A DNA stretch of 64,000 nucleotides, taken from contig JAQFVV010000514.1 in the NCBI GenBank assembly GCA_028023455.1, positions 1 to 64,000 on the forward strand, given 5' to 3'. This DNA is from Epiperipatus broadwayi (taxonomy: Eukaryota > Onychophora > Udeonychophora > Euonychophora > Peripatidae). Positions 1 to 11,012 of this stretch are shown piece after piece (position 1 is the first letter of the stretch; every line of letters starts with the position of its first letter). The notes beneath the pieces were generated by a model. It was given only the letters and a program-made list of their open reading frames with translations, was not told the DNA's origin and searched no databases. Made by a program: the position numbers and the translations under genes.

Positions 1-445
1 CAATATATGTAAGATATAGGGTATATGAGCACAGATTTTCACACGACCCACCACTCTATCTCAAATCACTGATACACTTGAACAATATTTGTGTTCATGT
101 CAAAAAGATAAACAATCACCAATATACGTATTTCATGGTAAACCAGCAAACATCAGTTGGTCCAGATTATCATCTCTACATATATATGCAATAAGTACTC
201 AGATATATATTAAGATAGCCAATCATCATACTTTAATGGACAAACTTCAATCCACTCCACACTCCAACTCTTCAACCATCCATCCAAATGAAAATCTGAT
301 GATGGAACACTCAAAGGCCAAGATTCTTGTCACACCCATGTTGACCTAAAGTCACTCTGACCCCTCATATACAGGACAATCCATTTAATACATATACCCT
401 ATATGTTCATATACCCTAAATATTATACCCCATATATTACATATA
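1..445 (-). mobile_element. Family D hammerhead element, copy 1
   Basis: Copy of a dispersed repeat that recurs near 14.1, 19.5, 27.7, 34.6, 36.8, 43.8 and 63.1 kb. Its outer ends read GGGTATATGAGCACAGA on the left and CATATACCCTA on the right, so the termini are inverted. A hammerhead-like motif lies on the minus strand at 113-173. The left boundary may lie outside the window. The 86-residue open frame across it has no recognisable similarity and is not treated as a gene. Confidence 0.6.
113..173 (-). ncRNA. Degraded type I hammerhead ribozyme (family D)
   Basis: Read on the minus strand: stem I strand ending GGACCAA, then CTGATGT (consensus CTGATGA, so A9 is lost), a stem II hairpin, GAAA, the palindromic stem III ATACGTAT, cleavage base A, and TTGG pairing back with CCAA. 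The A9 change should inactivate it. Confidence 0.55.
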
Positions 446-2480
446 TTGATACTGTACCAACCTGGAATTGGTACATAATAATTTATCTAAAACAATATGT
501 TATAAAAATCTAAAGTTTCCTTGTTAAACAAAATGCAGTTTGTTTTCAAAAAAAGTAAGAGTCAAATAGCATTCTATCATTAGTTTTTGAAATAAAAGTT
601 ACAATTAATTAATTAAAAGAGGGGAGGGGAGTCTTGGTTAGAAAAATTAAACTAAAAGTTTTATAAAAAGATAGTAAAGAGTTTATTATTATTAGTTGAA
701 ATATAATTTAAAAAGTTTAAAAATATAAATCTCTTTTGTTTAAATTAAAGAAAAAGGTCATCTTAAACTAGTGCTGATTTTAGAATAAAAATTATATATA
801 TGTGAGTGCAAATGTAAATATAACATGTGTATTAAATATTATAAATAAATGTCAAAATGAAATAAATGAATGCAGAAGATTACCATTAAAAAAATACAGT
901 GGTGGCTACTAATAAAAGATATAAAAAAACAACACGTTTGTGATGGCTGCTAATTAAAATACCCAACAACAAAATTAAAAAGGATTAGCTACTAAAGGAA
1001 TTTCGACAACACATATTGCCAGAGGATATTAAACAAAAACACTTCGCATATATAAATAGCTAAATTTTTATCGGACATTCAGTCTAGTCTAGAGATAACA
1101 GTGTAGTTTATTATGTATCCAGAAACAGAAATGCAGTGCTGAGCATTTTTAGGGAACACACGATCTTACTTCAGCCCTTAGTTCAATAAGATCAGCAAGA
1201 TCTGCCCATGAAATAATGTTTGCATAACAGCTTAGAAATGCTCCGTCAAATGTTCAACTGTCTCCAGAAATAATACCGATGAATAAGAAAGAAACCTCCT
1301 CAAGAAACTTAAAATCTAACCGGTTAGATATACTTCATTAGAAGCAGCTAATAGCAAGCAGTATACCCATTTCAAAAATCCTAGGTAAATAACATTTTTT
1401 TTCTTATATTCCTTCCTAAGTAGCCATCGCATTCGTAAATCCTCCAAGAGCCATAATTATATGAACTCTATAGCACATAAAAAATGAACTATTAATTTGT
1501 GTGTTCTAAATATGTTTTATATTCTTTAATGCTTTATTATCTATGTCAGTGTATGAGCGTGACAAAAATACCAGTATTATGTTAGTCAAAAATTATAAAG
1601 ATATTTAAATTTAGTATAATTAATGTTGGTTAAAATAAATTGTCTTTAAACTAAAACTTTATTTGTCGGTCAATTCTTTTTACCAATTCCTTTTATCAGT
1701 TCTTTTACCAATCTTTTATCAATTCTTTCACCACTAATTAAATAATATTTTGTTATTGAATTAAAATTAGACTGAGCTAGTTTTAGGGATTGTTTTGAGC
1801 GCTGGATTATGAGCCTACTGTCCGAATATGTTAGTCTTAGACTAGCTGGCACCCGGTGTTTACTCCGAAACAAATAAAGTGTTTGGATAGGAAGGGTTTG
1901 AATCTAGCAGCTGAGGTGGGCCATGATATGACCATGGGTATTATTGATAGTTAAAGCTATCAATAATATTTTCCACTTTGCTCAAATGTGCCGGTTTGTT
2001 CACGTAATATTTATAATTAAATAAGATTATAAATGTATTATAAAGAAGTTTGTAACCAGCCAAAATATTTGCAGTGTAAGTAAGATCTTCTGCGGAGCAA
2101 ACCCGGTACAATACAGATATATGTATTTCAGTTATTACATATTATATTTAATAAATACTCATAATATAGAGGACACAGGTAGAGTTATGGACTTTAAATC
2201 TGGATCATAGCTCAACCATTCATTTCTGGAGCTTGAAAGTTAAATGACCTTCTAAGCAACTAAGTTTTTTATTACTTTACATACAAATAAAATCTAGATT
2301 ATGAGTTAATTTGATTACCTTTTTTTAATAGACTAAGCATAATATTAAACTTACATTTCTATTCATACATATGACTTATGAAATTTTTTGGTGCTGATAT
2401 AGTACGTGCTCGGCAGCCATTTTGAATTTTAAAACACCCAAAAACACTGCTGGCACATGCAAGCAATAAATGACATCAAC
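446..2480. other. AT-rich intronic spacer
   Basis: No gene, SINE or transposon boundary could be supported. It holds homopolymer and short AT runs, a pyrimidine-rich stretch near 1670-1730 with repeated CAATTCTTTT-like words, and a perfect hairpin at 1939-1968 listed separately. A 67-residue minus-strand open frame at 1670-1873 resembles nothing I recognise. Confidence 0.5.
1939..1968. repeat. Perfect 12-bp inverted repeat
   Basis: TATTATTGATAG and CTATCAATAATA are exact reverse complements separated by six bases (TTAAAG). No element boundary is visible around it. It could form a cruciform or RNA hairpin; function unknown. Confidence 0.7.
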
Positions 2481-2490
2481 TAGAAGCATT

Positions 2491-2610
2491 CTGTCAAGTG
2501 TTGTTAGCCGAGAGGTCAGCACAGCCGCCTTGCAAGCAAGCAGTTGGTTGCAGACGGTCATTGCAGGTTCGCCTCCCGGCCAATGCTATGACATATATAT
2601 ATAAAAAAAT
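2491..2610 (+). mobile_element. tRNA-derived SINE, class II-like subfamily
   Basis: The head starts CAAGTGTTGTTAGCCGAGAG, with an A box of the GCCGAGAGGTC kind and a B box GGTTCGCCTCCC. A long variable arm sits between them, as in tRNA-Leu and tRNA-Ser. The copy ends CTATGACATATATATATA plus an A-rich tail. Flanks TAGAAGCATT (2481-2490) and TAGAAGCACT (2611-2620) look like a target-site duplication with one change. Related copies lie at 13.8, 45.9, 47.2 and 47.9 kb. Confidence 0.8.
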
Positions 2611-2620
2611 TAGAAGCACT

Positions 2621-3246
2621 CAGTTTTCAAAAAATTAATTAGCCTATGGCACTACAATTAAAAAAGAGAGGGGGGAGAACATAATGTGAAATTAAATAGC
2701 CTGAGACACTATTCTTAAAAAAAGGTGTGGTGGGGGGGGGAGAGAGTAACATGGGAAGTTAAATAGCCTAAGGTGCTACAATTTTTCTTTCCCGTTATTT
2801 TGCCTCAATTTTTTCACTACAGACTTATTAAATGAAACATTTCTATTTTTTTTGCTACATTTATAATGATATTTTTTTTGTTTTAAATTTCTTCCTTACA
2901 TTTGAACTCCTATCCGTGTTAATTTTTACATTCAATATTTATTGTGTAACTGGATGTGGCAGAATTATTTTTGTTATTTCTTTTCTAATGTACAATTTTA
3001 TTGTGAAATTTAATTTTTGTTTATTTTCTCTAGTTTACGCAATCTAAATTTTAACAAACAAGATTGTTTTTTATTTTATTTTATTTTGTTTCTTAATCTT
3101 TTCTCTTGTTCTTTTTATTTCTTTGATTATCTAAATGTTTAGCATAATAGCTTTTTTATTTTTTTATTAATTCAATGACCTATATTAAATAAAAATCTAT
3201 TATTTTGTTGATAATGTGTACTGATTATAAACATAGTATCTACCTT
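2621..3246. other. Low-complexity intronic spacer
   Basis: Holds purine tracts at about 2660-2750 (AGAGAGGGGGGAG and a run of G) and a long T-rich stretch at 2830-3170. The open frame inside the T-rich part encodes only F, I, L and Y-rich low-complexity peptide. No gene seen. Confidence 0.5.
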
Positions 3247-3339
3247 TCGAGCATTGATGGCCTAGTGGTTAGCATAGCTGCCTTCCAAGCAGCTGGCCTG
3301 GGTTCACTTCCCGGTCAAAGCATTTGACATATGAAAAAA
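3247..3339 (+). mobile_element. tRNA-Gly-derived SINE
   Basis: The body matches the tRNA-Gly(TCC) layout: a D-arm with A box TGGCCTAGTGG, the anticodon arm GCTGCCTTCCAAGCAGC with TCC in the loop, a T-arm with B box GGTTCACTTCCC, then CATTTGACATATG and an A tail. The acceptor arm is degraded. It is a retroposed pseudo-tRNA, not a working tRNA gene. Confidence 0.8.
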
Positions 3340-3668
3340 CAACATATTATACCCAAAGATTGTTTGAATAATTAACAAATCAATAAAATATTGTATCTCA
3401 ATAATGTGGTTGTCATTGATTGCCACTAACTCAGTCTGTTTTAGCTTCTCAAAGGACTTTTTGTAACATGAAGGTACTTGGTTGTAATTATCTTTTGTAA
3501 AACTTTGTATTAGTGTTAAGAAATTTGCAGTGTCTGAAATAGTTTTTTAAATTTTTTCTTCTGATGATTATCTGAATCTACATATGCATTATAAATTTGA
3601 ATAAAATTAAAAGCAGGGGAAGGAGATGTTGATATGTACATGATAATTGCAAGTTAAAAATTTATTTC

Positions 3669-3769
3669 GTCAAGCGTTGGTGGCCTAGTGGTTAGCATAG
3701 CTGCCTTCCAAGCAGCTGGCCCAGGTTCGCTTCCCGGTCAACGCATTTGACATATGAAAAAAAAAAAAA
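3669..3769 (+). mobile_element. tRNA-Gly-derived SINE with nearly intact cloverleaf
   Basis: The best-preserved copy. The acceptor strands GCGTTGG and TCAACGC pair in all seven positions (one G-T), the anticodon stem encloses TCC, and the B box reads GGTTCGCTTCCC. A normal tRNA has A at T-loop position 58; this family has C. The copy ends CATTTGACATATG plus about 13 A. The 3' tail identifies it as a SINE. Confidence 0.85.
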
Positions 3770-3779
3770 TTTTCAAATA

Positions 3780-4604
3780 AGAAAATGATGTACAATCTGT
3801 CATTTGAAATCTTTAATTGATATTGTCCAGTTTTAAGTTAATATATAATTTATACACTTTTATTTAGTATGTTACATACATTTTAATATGTTTCAGGTTT
3901 GTTTGTTTTTTGTTTATTTCCTACATTCCTCATATTGGTTTTTTTTATTGCATTTGCTTGAAGATGCAATTTTAAAAAGAATATTAGATTAAATAATACT
4001 AAAGATAAAATATATATTCCATAAAGCATAACCAACTATAAAAAATAATCATAAACTAAAAATAAAATAAAGAATTGAATCTTTTAAAATTATTAATTTT
4101 AAATTTATTCATAAAATATGAATTTTCATAGATAACTTTTAAGAAGGAAATTTATTTCGACTTTTAAGTTATTCTATGTAAAATTTCAAGCAGAATGACA
4201 TATAATAAATAATATTTACTGAATTTTATTGCTAATAATCTCTTATAAAAATCAAGATATTTTATTTCATTTTTATTACAAGTCCTAAGTAGAAGATTTA
4301 TATTTAGAAAATAAAGTTCTTTCACTTTCAAAATAAATATTAGATTTTGTAATATTTAGTTTTATATATTTATTTTAATTTAAAAGCGCAAGAGTAAACT
4401 ACCAACTTACAATTGAGCAATTTACACACACACGCACACATTTGCATTCTTATATATATAACCATATATATGTAAATAATAAATAATTCAGGTTATATGT
4501 AACTTGAACAGGAAGTAACTGAAACTTCCAATGAGTTATATAACGTTTACTAGTTTTTTCCTGCCAACCATAAGCCCAGAAGTCAGACCAACCTCACACT
4601 GCAG
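3780..4604. other. AT-rich intronic spacer
   Basis: Mostly T- or A-rich sequence with a short ACACACACGCACACA tract near 4425-4440. No coding or repeat boundary could be supported. Confidence 0.5.
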
Positions 4605-4710
4605 ATCATCATCATCATCATCATCAACCATTATCAATCCACTGCAGGATGAAGGTCTCTCCAAGTTCAATCCATCTTCAGCGATCTTTAGCTTCTCATA
4701 CTTTTCCAAA
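4605..4710 (-). pseudogene. RTE-type LINE, 3' end fragment
   Basis: The plus strand reads a (TCA)n tract followed by ACCATTATCAATCCACTGCA. Both recur at 25.9, 30.2 and 40.3 kb, where the minus strand encodes the C-terminus of an RTE-clade reverse transcriptase. Only about the last 30 codons and the microsatellite tail remain. The next element, a SINE at 4736, begins just beyond this fragment. Confidence 0.7.
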
Positions 4711-4735
4711 GTAATTCGTATAGCATATGTTACAA

Positions 4736-4827
4736 TTTTTTTTTCTTATGTCAAAGCGTTGACCGGGAAGCGAACCCAGGCCAGCTGCCTGGAAGGCAGC
4801 TGTGCTAACCGCTAGGCACCAACACTT
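4736..4827 (-). mobile_element. tRNA-Gly-derived SINE with 13-bp target-site duplication
   Basis: Minus-strand copy with a T-run (its poly-A) on the left and the pseudo-tRNA head on the right. It is flanked by exact direct repeats GCATATGTTACAA at 4723-4735 and 4828-4840. The long duplication and A tail show target-primed reverse transcription by LINE machinery. The anticodon arm and B box are still readable. Confidence 0.88.
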
Positions 4828-4841
4828 GCATATGTTACAAA

Positions 4842-6098
4842 TTAACTTCATATACACATTAGTTTCAGACTTCTATTCGATATGATAAAATAGAAGTTTG
4901 AAATATATTTATATGCATAATATATGAAGTTAAACTAAAGTATCTTTAAAAAAAAACCTGATGTGACATTAATTTGTTAACATTTGCTATATGGATTACT
5001 TGGAAAAGTATAAACTTGTAATGTATCTGAAGTGTGAGGGATTGATATGTCTTCAGGGTGGATGGATGGTCAAAATAACAACTTGCAAATGTTATATAAT
5101 TTATTGGAAGTTTCCATTACTCTATGTTCAAGTTAAATGTACATACCATATTACTCTGAATATAAGCTGCCCCCAAATTTAGTCCACAGTAGGATTTTAA
5201 GACCGAAAAATTGGGGAAAAATTAACACCCGAATTTAAGCCACATATATGTACTTAAATAGGAAAGAAATATACATACAATAAACTCACCTAATTTATTG
5301 CGAATCTTCTTCAGATATATATTACTTTCACTTTCTATATTTTCAATTTCAGAACTTGAATTCTCATCTTCATTATTTCATCGAGCACATCATCATTAGG
5401 CCATTTAACATTGGAATTGTAAACATCAGCAAAATAATGTTGAAAGATTCTAAAATATTTGTTTTTGCTTTAAAAATCAAAATGGAAACTTCTGAACTGT
5501 CAAAGTTTGGACAGGCACTCTTATGGAGAGAACAACAATCAACCAATCAGCACTTTGGAAGGCAGGCTCTTATCTCGTTATATTGATTTGTTAATTGTAA
5601 AACTAATCTAAAGGTTATTTGGTAAAGTTTTGTTGATAAAATAATGGTAAAATAATGTTAAAAGATTCTAAAACATTCATTTTCACTTTAAAAATCGAAA
5701 CAGAAATGTCAGAATTGTCAAATTTTTGATACTCTTGTGTAGAGAGCGACAACAAATTATTTGAATTACCAAAAATATATTAAAACCATGAAATAATTTT
5801 ATTATTTAAATAAAAAGATCTTACTTTTACATGTCAATAATGTAATCTAAATCATATTCACTATAATATTAAAACTAATATATATATATGCTGTTTGCAC
5901 AGATAATGAAGCTAGAATGTATATATTTAAAAGCGAAATTTTAATTTACTAAAATATATATAAAAAAAGTATTAAATTAAAGAACTTATGGTTAAATCAA
6001 TTAATGTAAATAAACTTTGTGTCACAATAAACCATTTTAAAATTAATTATTATTACGAATATTGTTAGAAATAACAAAAATGTCATAAAACAATGAAA
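4842..6098. other. Intronic spacer with a possible DNA-transposon fragment
   Basis: Around 5155-5240 the text GAATATAAGCTGCCCCCAAA followed by GAATTTAAGCCACATA resembles the ends of a DNA transposon relic, but no pair of termini can be fixed. Around 5400-5760 there are two loosely repeated segments (AAAGATTCTAAAATATT and AAAGATTCTAAAACATT). No gene. Confidence 0.4.
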
Positions 6099-6100
6099 TA

Positions 6101-7081
6101 CACCTGGGTCTCGATTTACGTGATATAAGTTCCTCAGAAAACACGCGCAAACAAAATTGTGCAAAAATAGATGTAACTTATCTTGAAAAAGGGGGGATAC
6201 AGACTATGATTTTTCAAAACTCACATAAAAGCAAAGCACCAACGTAAAATTTACTTTAAAATTCATGCAAAAAAAAAAAAAATAAGGAAATAAAATATGA
6301 CTAATAAAAAATTTCAAAGTTGAAAAAAATTGATACAAGACAAACTTTTTTTTAACTATAATATTTAATTTTATTCAAAACTATATTTTTATGCATAATT
6401 TACAGTAATTTATATTTTTTTTATACACGTTTTAATTATTATCGCTATTTCCCGGTAAACAGGTTCGTTTGCAAACTGATAAAAAAATCAGATTCTTCAC
6501 AAGATGAAATACAACTAGCGCCAACATCACTCTCATGTTGTGTTAATTAATGGTTTTCTGGTGAGAACATAATTAGTAATTAATCTAACAACTAAAAATT
6601 AAATTCTTATTTTTGTCTTTAATTTTCAATTTTAATTGTGCCCACTGCTATTACTCACCTTTTAAAAATAAACTTGCAGACACTAAATGATTAATGATTG
6701 ATCACTGTACGTTCTTTTTTAAAAAGCAAAAACAGAATGTGATTTAAAATGCAAAATTAACACGCATAATGTTTGAACAAATTTACATTATAATCTTGTA
6801 AAATTTAATGTGTGCATACATAAAATGTGGAAATCATGATTTTAATTTCATTATTGCATAAAATCTTACTATTATAAAGCACTGAAAATATTGAAATTAC
6901 TAACATGAAAGTTGAATTCCAATAGTAATGTGCTATTACAGTACTTTCAATATAACGTTAAGTGTGCGAAATTTATTATTTAAAGTAATAGCGTATTATC
7001 GGAGTTCAACTTCCGGTGAAACCTGAATCGCGTAACTTCAAAATTGTGTTAAATAAGTCCATGTAAAAAGAGACCCAGGTG
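6101..7081. mobile_element. Non-autonomous pogo/Tigger-like DNA transposon
   Basis: Exact terminal inverted repeat CACCTGGGTCTC on the left and GAGACCCAGGTG on the right, with further imperfect pairing inward, flanked by TA on both sides (6099-6100 and 7082-7083). The left end continues CGATTTACG..AAGTTCC, reminiscent of Tigger/pogo termini. The 981-base interior has no transposase-like frame, so it would depend on an enzyme supplied elsewhere. The TA duplication fits the Tc1/mariner/pogo superfamily; assignment to pogo is inference. Confidence 0.7.
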
Positions 7082-7083
7082 TA

Positions 7084-8609
7084 GTTTTAAAAATAAATGA
7101 AAAAGCTTACTTTTATACTTAATAAAATAATCTATGGACTCTACATGAATATTGGACCTAATATATTGACATTATAGTGTATCATAAATGAAGTAGTCTA
7201 TGATGCAACATGCCAGATCCTGCTAGAGAGGCAATGATTCCACACCACATGGATACCAATTCTGATATGTCAGCATTATAGGGCCAACCTCAAAAGGGGT
7301 GGTCAATACCAACAAAATGGAAAGTTACTTATTCATACATCAACCTGTTAGTGCAGTTAATGACTCTGCCATACATCTACCAGACCTAGGACAGCCGCAT
7401 TACCAAGCTAGCCTTGATGGAAGAAGCCAATATCAGAAATGGATTTGAGCCAACATTAGCAAAATGTATTTAGTAATCATCTGTACAAATTTTGTTATGT
7501 CAATAAATATAATTTTAAAATAAAATAATCTAAAGAATTTCTAGTATAACGTATAAAAGGAAATGAACAGAAATGTTATACTGAAGTTCATTGGTTGACA
7601 GTACACGTGTATGAAAAACATTTGAAGTCATTTTCATTTGTTTATCAGACTTTCTAATGTTTGTACATGTTTTGTTACTAATTTAATGCTTTTATTTATT
7701 TGTAATTTTAATTGTGAAACTCCTATATTATATTTTTTTAAAAATTCTAGAAACATACCAGAAAATAAGTTTTAACCACAAGCCACAATTAGAAAAATAT
7801 GAATATCAATGATTTTTAAACCAGAAAGTTGTAAAACTATCAGAAATCTAAGGTTTGAATATGGAATGCCATTTTAAAAAATAAAAAATGGACAAGAAGT
7901 GAAGGGAATTTTTCATTTAGGCAGTTCATATAATATCAGGGAATAGATGGAAACTTACTAGAGTTAATTAATGAAAAGCAAATGGTAGGTGATAGCAAAT
8001 CACAATGTCTCATTTTTTTTAATGCAGTACTTTTAAAAGTTTGATTTTAATTGTCACTGGTAGTGTATAAAAGTTGTTTTTTTTTCTTATGTGTCATAGC
8101 ATCAGCCGCGAAGTTTCCATTGTATTTATTTTTTGACTGAGAATTTATTATTCGATTGTAGATTTGAAAAAATCAAAGTATGTGCTTGACTTATTTTTTC
8201 TCATTTAGGAAAAGTGATTGTTAATAATATTTTTTAAAGTAATCTTCTATTTTAGTTAAATGAAATTAATTTTAATGAGAGATAAATTAGGCTTATAAAA
8301 TACTGTAGCCTCAAAATGAGACTTGAGGAAAAACAATGTCAACAAAAAAGGAAAGCCTTAGAGAATTGAAGAGATTAATGTTTGATTTTTCATTATTAAA
8401 AGTGATTTATTTGTAATATAATGTATTTACTATAAAATATCAATTATCCGAACTATGAAAAAGAATTATTAATAAGATCAAATAGTGTAGATAATCAAAA
8501 TATATATATATGTGTGAACAGCTAGTTTATATTGAAACAAAATCTAATCCCCAAAACAATTAGTGATTTGAAATATGAAATATAAAATGTGATAATGTGT
8601 TGCACTGTT
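7084..8609. other. Intronic spacer, partly unclassified repeat
   Basis: The 7200-7460 stretch is less AT-rich than its surroundings (for example ACCTAGGACAGCCGCATTAC) and may be part of an unrecognised repeat; no termini or frame found. At 8077-8118 a T-run followed by GTGTCATAGCATCAGCCG is a truncated minus-strand 3' end of the class II-like SINE. The rest is AT-rich without features. Confidence 0.45.
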
Positions 8610-8751
8610 AGTAATAATCATTAGTGTATTTATCTGAAATGGATGGCGTCAAAGTTGTGAGTGGAAGGAGTTTGACAATGGTAAATAAAAATGTAACAAT
8701 TTACTATAGTTAAATACTCTTCATATAATAGAGATATATATGGGAAATAGT

Positions 8752-8804
8752 GACCTGGGCCAAGTGATGAATGCTGGTTCAGCACAAAATGTATCTTGGG
8801 GGGC
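8752..8804 (+). ncRNA. Degraded hammerhead ribozyme (family F, unit 1)
   Basis: Same layout as the motif at 9159: GGGCCAA, then GTGATGA (C3 lost), stem II ATGCTG/CAGCAC, AAAA in place of GAAA, palindromic-type stem III ATGTAT, cleavage base C (ATC), then TTGG pairing with CCAA. Two core bases are mutated, so activity is unlikely. Confidence 0.65.
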
Positions 8805-9158
8805 ATTTGTCCTTTATTGTATCTTTATTTATATGAATTTAAAAAGAATGGGGAAGTATGGAGGTCGTTTAATATATCTATAAAATGGGAAAGAGAAAGG
8901 TGAATAACTCCATGTGTTTGTATGTTTAAAATTAAAAAAAAAAATCAGATATATTTCTTTTTAATTCAGGTTTCAAGTTTATATCTGTGGTAGAGATAAT
9001 CTCTAGTTTAGAAAATGATGAGTAATAATCATTATTGTATTTATCTGAGATGGATGGTGCCAAAGTTGTGTGTGGAGTGAATTTGACAGTGGTAAATAAA
9101 AATGTAACAATTTACTATAGATAAATATTTTTCATATAATATATATATGGGAAATAGT

Positions 9159-9211
9159 GACCTGGGCCAACTGATGAGTGCTGTTTCAGCATGAAATGCA
9201 TTTTGGGGGGC
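9159..9211 (+). ncRNA. Type I hammerhead ribozyme, intact core (family F, unit 2)
   Basis: Order on the + strand: stem I strand GGGCCAA; core CTGATGA; stem II GTGCTG closed on CAGCAT by a TTT loop; GAAA; stem III ATGCAT, self-complementary; cleavage base T; stem I return strand TTGG. All core bases of the hammerhead consensus are present. The triplet ATT is a less favoured but permitted cleavage site. It should self-cleave after position 9202. Confidence 0.8.
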
Positions 9212-9294
9212 ATTTGTCCTTTATTGTATCTTTATTTATATGAATTTAAAAAGAATGGGGAAGTATGGAGGTCGTTTAATATATCTATATTTTC

Positions 9295-9480
9295 ATCATC
9301 TATCTAACATAGGCTAGTGGATTACACAATGTTTAAAGTACTATGATCCTCTGCTCATCTGTAGATGTTGCTGGCTTGGCTAGTGACAGTACTGGTATAG
9401 AAGTCGAATTTACATTTAGATTATTAACTATTGAATTTTAAGGCAACATTCTAACCAATTCAGCTATTCTGTGAAAGGCC
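9295..9480 (-). mobile_element. Family E repeat, degraded copy
   Basis: Reads on the minus strand like the family E body: CAGCAACATCTACAGATGAG, then ACATTGTGTAATCC, with the tRNA-like segment ending in AATTCAGC and TAAGGCAACATTCTAACC on the plus strand. It is diverged relative to the copies at 27.0 and 37.8 kb. No gene. Confidence 0.55.
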
Positions 9481-9924
9481 AATGACAGTTTTAAAAATAG
9501 GAAGTTTTAAAAATAATTGATTTACATTTGAAAAGTAAGAGCTTAGGCTGTGTTCCAAATAATTGGGGATTTGAGCAAAACAACTATAACAAAATGAATT
9601 CAACACTGTATAAGATTAGATAGGTGAAAATACACATATGTTAAAACAATGATGTAAGTTTTGTTGAATGATTTATTAGACTAACTTCAGCATTGTTTTA
9701 ATGTATTTGTATTTTCCAATTATCTAATTTTATATATTATTTGTATTTTTTACTTTGGATAACCATGCTTTATAAAAATGTTTTCAATATGGAATTGTAT
9801 GATCACATGACCCTATTCTCTTAAGCTTGTAAGTTATAAACAATGAGGATTGCCAATTCCTCAACAAACTTTGTGTTAAATGCTTAGCCAGAGAGAGCAT
9901 TTAAAATATTCCTGTTAGGACCCC

Positions 9925-9986
9925 CCCCCCAAACCCCTGACCATGATTTCGTGCTTTGGCACTCCTCAGAGAGGTGCCAGGGTAGG
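9925..9986 (-). ncRNA. Type I hammerhead ribozyme, intact core (family B, unit 1)
   Basis: On the minus strand: CCTACCCTGGCACCTCT, core CTGAGGA, stem II GTGC/GCAC with a CAAA loop, GAAA, stem III TCATGG, triplet GTC, then AGGGGT pairing with ACCTCT. A second helical block of stem I (CCTACCC with GGGGGG) lies beyond an internal loop. Every core residue fits the consensus. Confidence 0.85.
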
Positions 9987-10310
9987 TTCAGACACTAAAA
10001 ATTATCTATTGAGTGGAAAATCTGAAATTTTAGACACCTTCGCCTTCATGTCTTCAAACCCAGCTATCCAACTCAAATAGCTATATGGGGCTAATAGATC
10101 TTCAGCCATACCATATATTAATAGTCTTAGCAATATAACATTGCGTAAGATTTAAGGCAGAGCCTATAAATAGTCAAAATAAGGTAGATCACATGACCCT
10201 ATTCTCTTAAGCTTGTAAGTTATAAACAATGGTGATTTCCAATTTCTCAACAAGCTTTGTGATAAATGCTTATCCAGAGAAAGCATTTAAAATATCTCTG
10301 TCAGGAACCT

Positions 10311-10372
10311 TTCCCCAAACCCCTGACCATGGTTTTATGCTTTGGCACTCCTCAGAGAGGTGTCAGGGTAGT
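10311..10372 (-). ncRNA. Hammerhead ribozyme with mutated G12 (family B, unit 2)
   Basis: Same fold as unit 1 with stem III CCATGG and triplet GTC, but the box after stem II reads AAAA instead of GAAA, removing the general-base guanosine G12. Likely dead. Confidence 0.75.
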
Positions 10373-10730
10373 TCAGACCCTAGATCTAAAAATACAGACC
10401 CAAAGCCAGCATTTAACTAAAAGTTATCTATTGAGTGGAAAATCTGAAATTTTCAGACACCTACATGTCTTCAAACCTAGCTATCCAACTCAAATAGCTA
10501 TATGGGGCTGATAGATCTTCAGCCATATCATATATTAGTAGTCTTAGCCAATATAATATTGCATAAGACCCAAGGCAGAGACTATAAATAGTCAAAATAA
10601 GGTAGATCACATGACCCTATTCTCTTAAGCTTGTAAGTTATAAAAAATGAGTATTTCCAATTCCTCAACAAGCTTTGTGATAAATGCTTAGCCAGAGAAA
10701 GCATTTAAAATATCTTTGTCAGGAACCCCT

Positions 10731-10790
10731 CCTCAAACCCCTGCCCATGGTTTCGTGCTTTGGCACTCCTCAGAGAGGTGTCAGGGTAGG
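10731..10790 (-). ncRNA. Hammerhead ribozyme with mutated cleavage site (family B, unit 3)
   Basis: Core CTGAGGA, stem II GTGC/GCAC, and GAAA are intact, but after the palindrome CCATGG the sequence is GC instead of TC, so the NUH triplet is lost. The fold remains; cleavage is not expected. Confidence 0.75.
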
Positions 10791-11012
10791 TTCAGACACT
10801 AGATCTAAAAATACCAACCCTAAGCCAGCATTTAACTAAAAGTTTAATGCATTGAATGTTTGTATTTTAAATTTAAGTTTATTAATAATTAAAATATGAT
10901 CTCAAAATAAGCGTTTTAAAAATTTTCTATAATACTTGAATACTTTTTTTAATTACCATAATTATATTTCTTATGATGTGGTCAAATCATCTACTTACTA
11001 AGTATCATTAAT

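Larger units (their letters stand above)
8610..9287 (+). mobile_element. Family F retrozyme, 1.65-unit tandem dimer
   Basis: Two direct copies start at AGTAATAATCATTA (8610) and AGTAATAATCATTA (9021) and run in parallel to GGTCGTTTAATATATCTATA (ends 8883 and 9287). Each holds a plus-strand hammerhead, and their predicted cleavage points are about 407 bases apart. A tandem unit of roughly 410 bases with one type I hammerhead per unit is the layout of animal retrozymes. No protein frame is present. The second unit is truncated. Confidence 0.8.
9801..10850 (-). mobile_element. Family B retrozyme, tandem multimer with three hammerheads
   Basis: About 2.6 head-to-tail units. Each begins on the plus strand GATCACATGACCCTATTCTC and carries one minus-strand hammerhead. 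Equivalent points in the three ribozymes are at 9951, 10337 and 10755, giving units of 386 and 418 bases. The units differ by scattered substitutions and small deletions, so the array is old. It has no protein-coding potential. The multimer form is what rolling-circle transcription of a self-cleaving RNA, then reverse transcription, would leave. Confidence 0.85.

Noticed and set aside
89-349. 86-residue plus-strand open frame at the start of the window
   Set aside because: It lies inside a family D repeat, is not conserved as a frame in the other D copies and has no recognisable domain.
3669-3740. A functional tRNA-Gly(TCC) gene
   Set aside because: The cloverleaf is nearly intact, but the T-loop A58 is C and the copy is followed by the SINE tail TTGACATATG and poly-A, as in many dispersed copies.
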